64,000 bases of DNA, taken from Alloacidobacterium sp035547425. Lineage in GTDB: Bacteria; Acidobacteriota; Terriglobia; Terriglobales; Acidobacteriaceae. The position numbers and the translations under genes were made by a program. Every line of letters begins with the position of its first letter. The stretch's first letter is position 1. A model generated the notes under the pieces. It had not been told where the DNA came from, searched no databases, and saw only the letters and a program-made list of their open reading frames with translations. The stretch covers positions 74,111 through 138,110 of the forward strand of contig DASZUU010000034.1 in NCBI GenBank assembly GCA_035547425.1, read 5' to 3'. This document shows positions 1-8,625 of this stretch, in pieces.

Positions 1-654
1 ATAAATGTCGCGGCCTTCCACGTTGCCGATGAAATTGACCGGAAGCTGCTTAAGCAGCGGCAAGGTTTCAGAGGTAAGCTCGTTGCCTTTGCCTTCTTCT
101 TCGCCGATGGAGAGCAGGCCGACGCGGGGACGCGAAATCTTGAGCACGCTGCGGGCGTAAAGCTCGCCCATTACGGCAAACTGTTCGAGATTATGCGGCT
201 TGCAATCGACATTTGCGCCAACATCGAGCAGAACGCAGGGCGATCCGGCAGTGGTCGGCATCACCATGGCCAAGGCTGGGCGATCGACGCCCGGCAGCGC
301 ACCGAGAACCATCTTGGCCGTAGCCATCGCGGCACCGGTGTTGCCGGCGGTGAAGAATCCGGCTACTTTTTTCTCGCGGACAAGACGAAGCCCCACGCGC
401 ATGGAACTATCGCGCTTGGAGCGGACCGCATGGGCGGCCTTTTCATCCATGCTGATAAATTCGCTGGCATGCACCACATCGATAGGGAGGCGTTCGCCGC
501 CCAGATACTCGTTGAGTAACGGACGTATCCGCTCCTGCGGTCCCACCAAATGCACATGAACGGGCAGGTGGCGGCAGGCGAGGATAGCGCCCCGAATCTC
601 CGGCTCAGGCGCCTTGTCGGCGCCCATGGCATCGAGAGCGATGTGAGTCAGCAT
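1..654 (-). CDS. plsX: Phosphate acyltransferase PlsX, N-terminal part (runs off the window)
   Basis: PlsX converts acyl-ACP to acyl-phosphate, the donor for the first acylation in bacterial phospholipid synthesis; it is a peripheral membrane enzyme. The visible 218 codons begin MLTHIALDAMGADKAPEPE, with the family's DAMGxDxAP opening, and continue with GAMATAKM and LLDVGANVD, both typical of PlsX. Family members are about 330-350 residues, so roughly the last third lies beyond position 1. It starts 12 bases after the rpmF stop, and the order yceD-rpmF-plsX is a widely conserved arrangement linking ribosome and lipid synthesis. The ATG at 652-654 is the only sensible start. Identity is confident; the incomplete 3' end is a window artefact, not a mutation. 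Confidence 0.95.
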   Translation of the reverse strand, partial: MLTHIALDAMGADKAPEPEIRGAILACRHLPVHVHLVGPQERIRPLLNEYLGGERLPIDVVHASEFISMDEKAAHAVRSKRDSSMRVGLRLVREKKVAGFFTAGNTGAAMATAKMVLGALPGVDRPALAMVMPTTAGSPCVLLDVGANVDCKPHNLEQFAVMGELYARSVLKISRPRVGLLSIGEEEGKGNELTSETLPLLKQLPVNFIGNVEGRDIY

Positions 655-666
655 CGGCTGGATAGG

Positions 667-852
667 CTAGCTGGCTTCCTTTACATCAAGCACTTCGCGG
701 CCTTTATAGGTGCCGCACTTGGGGCAGGCACGGTGAGGCAGCTTGCGCTCATGGCAGTTCGGGCACTCGGAGATGCCGGTAGCAGTCAGCGCATCATGCG
801 CGCGGCGTTTGGAAGTGCGGGCCTTGGAGTGGCGCCGCTTTGGATTAGGCAT
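667..852 (-). CDS. rpmF: 50S ribosomal protein L32
   Basis: A component of the large ribosomal subunit. The 61-residue product starts MPNPKRRHSKARTSKRRAHD, the standard L32 basic N-terminus, and carries a zinc ribbon of Cys30, Cys33, Cys43 and Cys46 (CPNC and CPKC). This is therefore the zinc-binding (C+) paralogue type rather than a cysteine-free copy. It lies 64 bases after yceD and 12 bases before plsX on the same strand, so the three are probably one transcript. Length and motif order match the family, and the start is unambiguous. Confidence 0.98.
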   Translation of the reverse strand: MPNPKRRHSKARTSKRRAHDALTATGISECPNCHERKLPHRACPKCGTYKGREVLDVKEAS

Positions 853-916
853 TGCTGATTCCTTTCAAATCAAACAGCCGCCTGCTGAGGCAGATAAATG
901 GCTGTTCCCAAAAACT

Positions 917-1468
917 TTATGACTTTATCCGGCTGCCCAGATCCGAAAGCGCCGACCATCGCGGATCCACTGGCGCCGCATCGCAGGTACAGGCTTCGGA
1001 ATTCAGATTGTGGCCGCAGCGCGGGCAAAGTCCCTTGCAGTCCTGGCGACAGAGCGTTTTGGCGGGCAGGGACAAAAGCACCTGCTCCCGCAGCACGTCT
1101 TCGAGCACAAGGCCGCTCTTTTGATAATAACCGATTTCGGTCTCATCTGTGGTAATGGAATGCTCGGAAGCGCCCTGATCGACACCCAATGGGCGAAAAA
1201 TGAGGTCGAAATTGCCTTCCAGGTCATAACCGACCGGCTCAAGACACCGCGCGCAGGCAATTTCCACGTTGCCATGGTATTTCGCCTGGAGCCGGATATC
1301 CGGAACGACCTCACGGGGGCCACGGTGCTCCAGCAACAATTCAGCGCGTCCGGCGATCTTGAGAACTCCAACCTGGTGGATATCTTCGCCGTAATCGACC
1401 TCGCCCGGCTGCTCAAAAACGTCAAATTCTAACGGCTCCCGTTCCAGATCGGGGACGGTAATCAGCAT
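917..1468 (-). CDS. yceD: YceD/DUF177 family protein (23S rRNA accumulation protein)
   Basis: YceD (DUF177) proteins are needed for normal accumulation of large-subunit rRNA; the molecular mechanism is poorly defined. The 183-residue product has the conserved ACARCLEPV segment (Cys72 and Cys75) and a Cys-rich tail (Cys140, 144, 148, 151, 160, 162) with CKGLCPRCG, the usual C-terminal signature. This tail probably binds zinc (inference). Its position as first gene upstream of rpmF and plsX is the classical context and supports the call strongly. The divergent cytochrome c gene begins 78 bases away. Confidence 0.93.
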   Translation of the reverse strand: MLITVPDLEREPLEFDVFEQPGEVDYGEDIHQVGVLKIAGRAELLLEHRGPREVVPDIRLQAKYHGNVEIACARCLEPVGYDLEGNFDLIFRPLGVDQGASEHSITTDETEIGYYQKSGLVLEDVLREQVLLSLPAKTLCRQDCKGLCPRCGHNLNSEACTCDAAPVDPRWSALSDLGSRIKS

Positions 1469-1546
1469 GGCAGGCCTCGCAGTGGGAGAGAATCTTATTT
1501 AAGGTTACGGAGGGATGCGGTTGCGGGTCAAATAGCGCTGCTATCA

Positions 1547-1909
1547 TTGGGTTTGACTTTGTCGCACGCGCCAAAATGTTTGTTCGGGCTCCTGCTGCTG
1601 GCTGCCGGCTGCGGCCCGTCGCTGCCGCCCTCCAAGCCGCTGAATCAGTTGACTCCAACCGAAGCAGAGGGCAGACAGGTCTTTATCAACCGCTGCGCCC
1701 GCTGCCATTATGCCAACAGCGATTCGTCTCTGCATGGACCTGGGCTGTTCGGGCTTTATCGGCACAAATATCTGCGCACCGGCGCGCCCGCCAAAGATGA
1801 CCGCGTAACGGATATCATTCTGCATGGGCACGGCATGATGCCTTCAATGGGGAGTTCGATGGATGAGGAGCAGCTGCAGGCGCTGCTTGCTTATCTGCAC
1901 ACTTTATGA
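1547..1909 (+). CDS. Small c-type cytochrome lipoprotein
   Basis: A one-haem electron carrier anchored outside the cytoplasmic membrane. The 120-residue product has a hydrophobic signal with a lipobox ending LAAGC at residues 18-22, a CARCH haem-binding motif at 50-54, and methionines in HGMMPSM (98-101) that can supply the distal haem ligand. The start is uncertain: the frame has no ATG ahead of the signal, and TTG codons at 1547, 1553 and 1559 are all possible. A -10-like TATCAT sits at 1542-1547, so 1553 is as likely as 1547. The stop overlaps the next gene (ATGA), indicating translational coupling. The electron partner is unknown. Confidence 0.88.
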   Translation: MGLTLSHAPKCLFGLLLLAAGCGPSLPPSKPLNQLTPTEAEGRQVFINRCARCHYANSDSSLHGPGLFGLYRHKYLRTGAPAKDDRVTDIILHGHGMMPSMGSSMDEEQLQALLAYLHTL

Positions 1910-2247
1910 CAAATCCGAAACAAATTTCCGGCCCACTGCCGGGTATGGCGGTTGTCGCGCTCTGGATGCTGATGCTCTGCGGCATCGGCCTGTATGGCGT
2001 CATCACGCACCATCTGCCGATGGCGGTTACCGTGCTCTGCGCCTTCTTTGCCGCATCGGCCAGCGGACTGCTGCAGCAGCGCCGTTGGGGATGGGCGCTA
2101 TCGTTGGCGGCGACGTTTCTTTCCATGTGCTACGGCGCCTATACGATGCTGCGCTTCCACCAGCTGCCGCTGATCGTGATGATCGTGGTAAATCTGATCT
2201 TCTTCCTTTATCTGGTCAGACCGCAGGTGATTGAGCGATTGCGCTGA
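1906..2247 (+). CDS. Small integral membrane protein of unknown function
   Basis: A 113-residue protein with about four predicted transmembrane segments (roughly residues 12-32, 36-54, 62-80 and 85-104) and little soluble sequence. I do not recognise the family. Its ATG overlaps the cytochrome c stop codon by four bases, so the two are coupled and may act together in the membrane, for example as an anchor or small accessory subunit. That role is inference from context only. No haem motif, no cysteine cluster and no charged catalytic motif are visible. Confidence 0.75.
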   Translation: MTNPKQISGPLPGMAVVALWMLMLCGIGLYGVITHHLPMAVTVLCAFFAASASGLLQQRRWGWALSLAATFLSMCYGAYTMLRFHQLPLIVMIVVNLIFFLYLVRPQVIERLR

Positions 2248-2306
2248 GTTCGCGGTGCCCCATCCTCAATGAAGACTGCAGTACCATAAAGGCTGCGGGA
2301 ATTTCG

Positions 2307-3581
2307 ATGAATCCAGTTACCACGCGGTTATCGCCCAGAGCATCGTTTGAGAAGACGCTGGCCAGCGCCAAGCGCACCATGCTGCTCAGCGAAATTGTGC
2401 GCCTGGCCATCGACAGCTTCCGCGCCAGCAAGGTGCGCTTCATGCTCACGGCGCTGGGCATGGTCATCGGCTCGGCTTCACTGATTCTAGTCAGCACCAT
2501 CGGGCTTACCGGCAAGAACTATATCCTGAACCTGCTGCAAAGCATCGGCACCAACATGGTGTACATCGAGTATTCCGGCGGCGGAACAGGATCGGTCAAT
2601 AACTTCCAGAACGACTACCTGACACGCGATGACGAGCGCGCGGTCGATGAGCAGGTTCCTTCGGTCATGTTCTCCTCACCCATGCTGGAGATGCACGACC
2701 GCATCAGCCTGAACGGCACGGAGAAGCAGCTGCTGGTGCTGGGCGTAAGCCCGCAATATCAGCAGGTGCGCAATCTGAAGGTTCTGGCTGGGCGATTTTT
2801 TGACGATCAGGACGAGATCACGCATGCCAAGGTCGCCATCGTCACCGAAGCATTTGCACAGCAGATGTTCGGCAGCCAAGACGCCGCGATCAACCAGACC
2901 TTCCAGATCAGCAGTATGCCTTTTACGATCATCGGCACATTCAAGGAGAGCGTGGATACCTTCGGCCAATCGGAGATTGCCGATCAGACTATCCTGATTC
3001 CGTATTCGGTTGCCCGATACTTTACCGGTACGGACAATGTGAAGCAGATTTTCTTCACCATCCGGGACCGTGACGATGTAGAGGAAGCCGCAAAACAGAT
3101 TGTGGAAGTAGTGAGCGCGCGGCACCTGAAAAACTCTGTCTATAAAGCCACGACACTGACCGAGTTGCTGACCACTGCCGCTTCGATTGCGAATGCGCTG
3201 ACCATTGTCCTGCTTCTGGTTACGACCGTGACGCTTGCCGTCGGCGGGGTCGGCATTATGAACATCATGCTGGCGACGGTGCGGTCCCGCATCCGGGAAA
3301 TCGGCATCCGGAAAGCGCTGGGAGCTACGTCGCGGGAAATCAAGCTGCAGTTTTTAATCGAAGCCATCTTTATTTCGCTTTCCGGCGGTATTGTGGGGAC
3401 GATTCTTGGGTTGGCGTTGCCGATTTCCGCGCGCATCTTTACCGATTACCGCATCCCTATCTCCGGCCTGTCGGTCATTATTGCGCTCGGCACTTCGACT
3501 CTGGTCGGAGTGATCTTCGGCACGCTGCCGGCAAACCGCGCCTCGCAGCTCGATCCGGTGGAATCGCTCAAATACGAGTAA
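2307..3581 (+). CDS. MacB/FtsX-type ABC transporter permease
   Basis: A 424-residue permease of the MacB superfamily. It has an N-terminal transmembrane helix at about 46-68, a periplasmic MacB-PCD-like domain up to about 285, and a C-terminal FtsX domain with three helices. The cytoplasmic segment reads RSRIREIGIRKALGAT, the FtsX coupling signature. MacB-type systems use transmembrane conformational change for efflux or lipoprotein-related work. No ATP-binding subunit is encoded beside it, so it must borrow one encoded elsewhere or be an orphan. It follows the small membrane gene by 59 bases on the same strand. The substrate cannot be read from the sequence. Confidence 0.9.
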   Translation: MNPVTTRLSPRASFEKTLASAKRTMLLSEIVRLAIDSFRASKVRFMLTALGMVIGSASLILVSTIGLTGKNYILNLLQSIGTNMVYIEYSGGGTGSVNNFQNDYLTRDDERAVDEQVPSVMFSSPMLEMHDRISLNGTEKQLLVLGVSPQYQQVRNLKVLAGRFFDDQDEITHAKVAIVTEAFAQQMFGSQDAAINQTFQISSMPFTIIGTFKESVDTFGQSEIADQTILIPYSVARYFTGTDNVKQIFFTIRDRDDVEEAAKQIVEVVSARHLKNSVYKATTLTELLTTAASIANALTIVLLLVTTVTLAVGGVGIMNIMLATVRSRIREIGIRKALGATSREIKLQFLIEAIFISLSGGIVGTILGLALPISARIFTDYRIPISGLSVIIALGTSTLVGVIFGTLPANRASQLDPVESLKYE

Positions 3582-3604
3582 ATGTTCATTTCCAGCCAGA
3601 TTGC

Positions 3605-3740
3605 CATTCCCACCGAAGCCGAAGGCGTAGCGGAGGGATCTGCAGTTTCATGCCGACCGAAGTAAAACTGCAGGTCCTTCGACTGCGCGCCTCCGGCGCT
3701 CCGCTCAGGATGACAAAAAGATGAGACGAGCAGGAATGAC
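3605..3740. repeat. REP-like palindromic intergenic repeat
   Basis: The region between the ABC permease and typA holds a palindromic block. CTGCAGTTT (3640-3648) faces AAACTGCAG (3665-3673), followed by a GCGCCTCCGGCGCTCCGC segment and ending CAGGATGACAAAA. The same core and the terminal GGATGACA recur at 60811-60923, and partial copies occur near 35.4, 49.46 and 52.8 kb, all intergenic. This fits a dispersed REP/BIME-type family; no transposase is present. Confidence 0.7.
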
Positions 3741-3904
3741 AAAAGATGAGCCAAGGGGATCATTCGGGGCCACGAACAAAGAGCGAATCCACCCAAATCT
3801 CCATAACTGGTAAACTGGTAAAGGAATCCGGTCCCGCTGCCCGCCTGGTGGCATCCCGCGAAATTTTAAAACGGCATTACGAAGAGAAGAGGAAATCTGC
3901 GCCC

Positions 3905-5722
3905 ATGAGCACCACGATCCGCAACATCGCCATCATCGCCCACGTCGACCATGGCAAAACCACGCTTGTGGATGCCATGCTGCGTCAGGCAGGCACCTTC
4001 CGCGCCAACGAGGCGGTTGCCGACCGCGTTATGGACTCGAATGACCTGGAGCGCGAGCGCGGCATTACGATTCTGGCCAAGAACACCGCCATCTACTACG
4101 AAGACCAGAAGATCAACATCGTCGATACACCCGGCCACGCCGATTTCGGCGGTGAAGTGGAACGCGCCCTGAAGATGGTCGATGGCGTCATTCTGCTGGT
4201 CGATGCCTCGGAAGGCCCGCTGCCGCAGACCCGCTATGTTCTTTCCAAGGCTCTCGAAGCGCGTCTGCAGCCGATTCTCGTCATCAACAAGATTGACCGC
4301 CCGGATGCGCGTCCGCAGGAAGTTCTGAACGAAGTTTACGACCTTTTCATTGATCTTGACGCGACCGAAGATCAGCTCGACTTCCCCGTGCTTTACACGA
4401 ACGGCAAGCTCGGCCTGGCCAGCACGGAAATCGGCACAGCGGGAACCGACCTGAAGCCGCTTTTCGACACCATCATCAAGACCATCCCTCCCGCAAAGGG
4501 GGATGCCGATGGCGCGCTGCAGATTCTTGTTACCAATCTCGACTACTCCGACTACCTCGGACGCCTGGCTATCGCCCGTGTTTTCAACGGCACGCTGCGC
4601 ACCGGCGACGAAGTAAATATCGCCAAGCGCGACGGCTCGCTGCAAAAGACGCGCATCACCAAGCTCTTCAGCTTTGCCGGGTTGAAGCGTGTCGATATTG
4701 AAGCTACGGAAATCGGCGACATCGTCGCGATTGCCGGCGTCGAAGGGATCACCATCGGCGAAACCATCACCGGTGTTGAGAATCCTGCGCCGCTTCCGCC
4801 GATCGTTATCGACGAGCCGACGATTGCCATTCAGTTCTCGGTCAACAATTCGCCCTTTGCAGGCCGCGAAGGCCAGTTCGTCACATCGCGCAACCTGCGT
4901 GAGCGCCTGGAAAAAGAGCTGCTGACCAACGTCTCCATCCGTGTAGAAGATACGGGCAGCCCGGACAGCTTCAAGGTGCTTGGCCGCGGCGAACTGCAGC
5001 TGGCGATCCTGATTGAAGTGATGCGCCGCGAGGGCTACGAGCTGATGGTAGGCCGCCCGGAGATCGTGACCCGCACCATCGACGGCAAGGTCATGGAGCC
5101 GGTCGAGCACTTGACCATCGATATCCCGGAAAATTTTGTGGGTACGGTGATTGAACGCCTTGGGCCTCGCAAAGGCGAAATGGTCAAGATGCACAACCAC
5201 GGTTCGGGCCGCGTCCGCCTGGAGTTCCGCGTGCCCAGCCGCGGCATCATCGGCCTGCGCTCGGAAATGCTGACGGAAACGCGCGGAACCATCGTGATGA
5301 ACTCACTCTTCGATGGCTATATTCCTTACCAGGGAGAAATTCCGCAGCGCCTGACGGGTGCGCTCATCTCCGATCGCGCCGGAACCGTTACAGCCTATGC
5401 ACTCGACAGCCTGCAGGATCGCGGCACGCTCTTTGTGCAGCCGGGCGCCGAGGCTTACGAAGGCATGATCGTCGGCGAGCACTCCCGTGACAACGACCTC
5501 GACGTGAACGCCGTGCGCGAAAAGAAGCTCACCAACATGCGCGCATCCAGCGCCGATGATGCAATCCGCCTCGCGCCGCCGCGCCTTCTGAACCTGGAAC
5601 AGTCGATCGAGTTCATCGCCGATGATGAACTAGTCGAGGTTACGCCGAAGTCGCTGCGTCTGCGCAAAAAAATTCTGCAGGCGAATCGCCGCCCGAAGCG
5701 CCACGCACAGCCCACAGCGTAG
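3905..5722 (+). CDS. typA: Translational GTPase TypA/BipA
   Basis: A ribosome-associated GTPase of the EF-G/LepA class involved in 50S assembly and stress adaptation. The 605-residue product starts MSTTIRNIAIIAHVDHGKTT, with the G1 loop at residues 12-19, then the ERGITI switch, DTPGHADFGGE (G3) and NKIDRPDA (G4). The C-terminal TypA-specific part includes SRGIIGLRSEMLTETRGT. The frame is open upstream to 3746, but the extra 53 residues are unlike the family. The ATG at 3905 follows a purine-rich GAAGAGAAGAGGAAA, so it is chosen as the start. It stands alone, flanked by repeat-bearing gaps. Confidence 0.97.
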   Translation: MSTTIRNIAIIAHVDHGKTTLVDAMLRQAGTFRANEAVADRVMDSNDLERERGITILAKNTAIYYEDQKINIVDTPGHADFGGEVERALKMVDGVILLVDASEGPLPQTRYVLSKALEARLQPILVINKIDRPDARPQEVLNEVYDLFIDLDATEDQLDFPVLYTNGKLGLASTEIGTAGTDLKPLFDTIIKTIPPAKGDADGALQILVTNLDYSDYLGRLAIARVFNGTLRTGDEVNIAKRDGSLQKTRITKLFSFAGLKRVDIEATEIGDIVAIAGVEGITIGETITGVENPAPLPPIVIDEPTIAIQFSVNNSPFAGREGQFVTSRNLRERLEKELLTNVSIRVEDTGSPDSFKVLGRGELQLAILIEVMRREGYELMVGRPEIVTRTIDGKVMEPVEHLTIDIPENFVGTVIERLGPRKGEMVKMHNHGSGRVRLEFRVPSRGIIGLRSEMLTETRGTIVMNSLFDGYIPYQGEIPQRLTGALISDRAGTVTAYALDSLQDRGTLFVQPGAEAYEGMIVGEHSRDNDLDVNAVREKKLTNMRASSADDAIRLAPPRLLNLEQSIEFIADDELVEVTPKSLRLRKKILQANRRPKRHAQPTA

Positions 5723-5734
5723 CTACAGGAAAAC

Positions 5735-5855
5735 CGGGTGCGCCCTTCCTGAACGGGATGAAGGGTGGTATGAGAATGAAGTCGATTGGATTGTGGTTGG
5801 AGATATGACCCCACCCTTCGCCTACGGCTCAGAATGGGGCACTCGGTGGAAAGAA
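5735..5855. repeat. Intergenic repeat with CCACCCTTCGCC / TGAAGGGTGG arms
   Basis: The 232-base gap after typA contains ATGAAGGGTGGTATG near 5760 and, about 60 bases on, CCCCACCCTTCGCCTACGG followed by TCAGAATGGGGCAC. The two can pair imperfectly. A related block (CCCACCCTTCACCTGCGGG then CTGGGGGCACC) lies at about 52366-52405. This appears to be a second dispersed repeat type in the window, probably non-coding; it might also serve as the typA transcription end. Confidence 0.5.
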
Positions 5856-5954
5856 TGCAGATCAAGGAATGGGCGCTTGGAACGAAGGTCCCATCCTGAG
5901 ACCTGTGACCGGTGCCCTGTGTTACCTTTTGTGAAAGGGCAGTAGCCATTTCGC

Positions 5955-6293
5955 ATGTCGCATCAGCCGAACCTGTTTTCGTCTTCAGCACCGCACGGCT
6001 CGGCCGAACCTGCTTCCAGACCCTCGCCTCAAATCGTTCCCCAGGAGCATCACAGTCCCGTCTGGCTGCGCCGCCTCGATCTTTTTGTCCGTGTTATTGT
6101 GCGGCTCTATCTGGGACTGCTGATCGTAGCGTTGCCATGGACGCATCTCTGGGATGAAAATCATCTCTTCAGCCTGATTCCGCAGATCGCGTGGCTTTCT
6201 GCCAATGGCGCAGTGCGCGGCGTCGTTTCCGGGCTCGGGCTGCTGAATATCTGGATTGCTGTCAGCGATGCAATCGAATACCGTGAACCGTGA
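5955..6293 (+). CDS. Small membrane protein of unknown function upstream of LOG gene
   Basis: A 112-residue protein with a hydrophilic Ser/Pro-rich N-terminus (about 1-38) followed by two hydrophobic segments near 45-65 and 82-104. I do not recognise the family. Its stop codon lies immediately before the start of the LOG-family gene (the alternative GTG start at 6290 would overlap it), so the two are probably co-transcribed and coupled. The chosen ATG has only a weak purine stretch upstream. Confidence 0.65.
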   Translation: MSHQPNLFSSSAPHGSAEPASRPSPQIVPQEHHSPVWLRRLDLFVRVIVRLYLGLLIVALPWTHLWDENHLFSLIPQIAWLSANGAVRGVVSGLGLLNIWIAVSDAIEYREP

Positions 6294-6295
6294 CC

Positions 6296-7237
6296 ATGCC
6301 TGAAAACATTCCTGAAGAGCTTCAAAGCGCTCCGCTTGCCTACGAAAATCCCGACTTTCTCAACAGCCATGACGGCCGCATGGTCCGCATTCTCTCGGAA
6401 TATGCCGAACCGCTGTCTCGTTTTCGGCGCGAGCGCATTCAGGACACGGTCGTTTTCTTCGGCTCGGCGCGTTTCCGGGCATGTGAAGAGGCCTCGCACG
6501 ACCTGGAATTGCTGGAAAATACGGGGTCGCAACAGGCAGCACCGGAAGATGAACAGCCCGCCCGCGCACCGGGGGATGAAACCAATGCGCTCAAGCTGAG
6601 CCGGGCCAAAGCCGCCGTAGAAATGGCGAATTACTACGAAGATGCGCGCAAGCTCGCCTACATGCTCACGCAATGGACGCAATCACTTAACTACAAGCGG
6701 CATCGTTTTGTTGTTACGTCGGGCGGCGGCCCCGGGATTATGGAGGCAGCCAATCGCGGCGCATGGGAAGCCGGCGGCAAAACTATTGGATTGAACATCA
6801 AGCTGCCCTTTGAGCAGATGCCGAACCGCTACATTACTCCGGCGCTGAACTTCGAGTTCCATTACTTTTTCATGCGCAAGTACTGGTTTGCCTATCTGGC
6901 GAAGGCGCTTGTGGTTTTTCCCGGCGGCTTCGGCACGCTGGATGAGATGTTCGAGCTGCTCACTCTGGCCCAGACGCGCAAACTGGCCAAGCACATCACG
7001 GTCGTAATTTACGGCTCAGACTATTGGAAGACGGTCATCAATCTCGACGCTTTGGTAGACAAGGGAGCTATCTCGCCCCGGGACCGCGAGCTGTTTCGGT
7101 TCGCCGATACGCCGGAAGAGGCTTTTAACATGCTGAAGGACGGGCTGACCCGGAACCATCTGGAGAAGGAAACTCCGCCCAGCGATCCCGATCAGGAGCG
7201 TTTTTTGCGTCCGGAGCTGGCAAAAACCAACCCATAA
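6296..7237 (+). CDS. LOG-family protein (TIGR00730-like, possible nucleoside 5'-monophosphate phosphoribohydrolase)
   Basis: LOG-family enzymes release the base from nucleoside monophosphates; some make free cytokinins, others belong to the PpnN/YgdH nucleotide-salvage group. The 313-residue product contains GGGPGIMEAANRGA and, further on, PGGFGTLDEMFE, the paired Rossmann-like LOG motifs. It is longer than the roughly 190-residue plant-type LOGs because of an N-terminal extension of about 110 residues and a short charged tail. The start may be GTG at 6290 (overlapping the upstream stop) or ATG at 6296; ATG is preferred here. Substrate assignment is inference. Confidence 0.88.
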   Translation: MPENIPEELQSAPLAYENPDFLNSHDGRMVRILSEYAEPLSRFRRERIQDTVVFFGSARFRACEEASHDLELLENTGSQQAAPEDEQPARAPGDETNALKLSRAKAAVEMANYYEDARKLAYMLTQWTQSLNYKRHRFVVTSGGGPGIMEAANRGAWEAGGKTIGLNIKLPFEQMPNRYITPALNFEFHYFFMRKYWFAYLAKALVVFPGGFGTLDEMFELLTLAQTRKLAKHITVVIYGSDYWKTVINLDALVDKGAISPRDRELFRFADTPEEAFNMLKDGLTRNHLEKETPPSDPDQERFLRPELAKTNP

Positions 7238-7401
7238 GCGGCACATTTTCAATCAATACCCAATCAGGTTCCCTGCGGAATTGACTCTCCTTTGTTGTGG
7301 CCGTAATGCCGCATTCATGGTGCATGCCGATACTGGTGCCAGCGAGGCAAACCAGGCACCTCGGCACAGGAACACGGTTGCACGAGGTCATGGAGGAGCA
7401 C

Positions 7402-8562
7402 ATGACCGCATTACGGAGCATCTCGTATCTCTGGAAAAATCCGCAGGCGGCGGAGCCATACACCACCGGCGTTTCTCTGCACAGCCATACCAATCAATCG
7501 AAAGAAACACTCGACTTTCTCGCCAATTTGGGGGCGCAATATCGCTTGTTGCGGCCTATTCTGCAGGAAGCGGAGCGCCGTTCACGCGAGCGCCACGGCA
7601 CGGTCGTCGATTACGCTGCCGCCTATTGGACGCCGCCTCTGACGCCACGCCTGGCTTTCGATCTTGAGAGCCGCCAGATACACAAGTTGGGCCTGATGCC
7701 GCTGGTTTCGATCACCGATCACGACAACATCAACGCCCCCATGCTGCTGCGCACGGTGGCATCGGCGCGACATATTCCGGTTTCGGTCGAGTGGAGCGCG
7801 CCCTTCGGCGGCGATCAGGCCTTCCACCTCGGCATCCATAACCTGCCCAGCGAAAGCGGCACAGCATGGATGAAAACCTTTGAAGAGTACACGGCAAATC
7901 CGGATGAAGCGAAGCTGACAGAGATTCTGTCCGCGCTGCATGCCCTGCCCAACGTGCTGATTGTCTTCAACCATCCCATGTGGGATCTCTATCTGATTGG
8001 CGACGCAAAGCATCGCCAGCGCGTCCAGGCGTTTATGGAGGCGAACGGCGAATTCATGCACGCGCTTGAGCTAAACGGCCTGCGCCACTGGGAAGAGAAT
8101 CGCGCGGTCAAGAAGATGGCGCAGCAGTGGAATAAACTGCTCATCTCCGGCGGCGACCGCCACGGCATTGAGCCGAACGCCAATATCAATCTCTCAAACG
8201 CTTCTACTTTCACCGAATTCGTGCACGAGGTTCGCTACGAGGGCCGCAGCCATGTGCTCTTTATGCCGCAGTACGCCGAGCCCTGGAAGCATCGGCTGCT
8301 GGAATCGACGCTCGACGCCATTCGCGATTATCCGGAATTTCCGCAGGGCTCGCGCAGCTGGGACGAGCGTGTCTTTCATCCGGATGCAAACGGCGTTTCC
8401 CGGCCCCTGCGCGAGCTATGGCCGAACGGTACGGCTCCGTCCTATCTGCAATTCGGCATTAAAGCAGTGCGCCTGATGGGCAGCCGCCCGGTAGCCGAAG
8501 GATTGCGCATGGCCTGGAGCGAATCGCGCGAATTGCAATTTGCCCTCGGCGAGGAAGTCTAG
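7402..8562 (+). CDS. PHP-domain metal-dependent hydrolase-like protein
   Basis: A 386-residue protein with the ordered metal-ligand motifs of the PHP (polymerase and histidinol phosphatase) superfamily. These are HSHT at 27-30, TDHDN at 105-109, Glu130 in SVEWS, FHLGIH at 141-146, FNHPMWD and GGDRHG. PHP proteins hydrolyse phosphoester bonds with a trinuclear metal centre, but the substrate of this one cannot be named. The frame is open upstream to 7297; the ATG at 7402 is preferred because GGAGGA lies at 7393-7398 just before it and the earlier sequence has no domain content. It is a single gene with no obvious operon partner. Confidence 0.78.
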   Translation: MTALRSISYLWKNPQAAEPYTTGVSLHSHTNQSKETLDFLANLGAQYRLLRPILQEAERRSRERHGTVVDYAAAYWTPPLTPRLAFDLESRQIHKLGLMPLVSITDHDNINAPMLLRTVASARHIPVSVEWSAPFGGDQAFHLGIHNLPSESGTAWMKTFEEYTANPDEAKLTEILSALHALPNVLIVFNHPMWDLYLIGDAKHRQRVQAFMEANGEFMHALELNGLRHWEENRAVKKMAQQWNKLLISGGDRHGIEPNANINLSNASTFTEFVHEVRYEGRSHVLFMPQYAEPWKHRLLESTLDAIRDYPEFPQGSRSWDERVFHPDANGVSRPLRELWPNGTAPSYLQFGIKAVRLMGSRPVAEGLRMAWSESRELQFALGEEV

Positions 8563-8584
8563 CTCAACGCTTCCTCCGGTAAAA

Positions 8585-8622
8585 TGGTCTCCATTAAGCT
8601 TACATAGCTGCCATGGAGACCA
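8585..8622 (+). promoter_or_regulatory. Inverted repeat covering the ribosome-binding site of the DUF1254 gene
   Basis: TGGTCTCCAT (8585-8594) and ATGGAGACCA (8613-8622) are perfect 10-base inverted arms separated by 18 bases, ending three bases before the ATG at 8626. The right arm contains GGAGA, the only Shine-Dalgarno candidate, so in RNA the hairpin would hide it. As DNA it could equally be a dimeric repressor operator. Confidence 0.6.
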
Positions 8623-8625
8623 GAG

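Noticed and set aside
3866..5200. 444-codon open frame antisense to typA
   Set aside because: Shadow of a well-supported GTPase gene; no domain motifs, no SD, composition typical of an antisense frame in GC-rich coding DNA.
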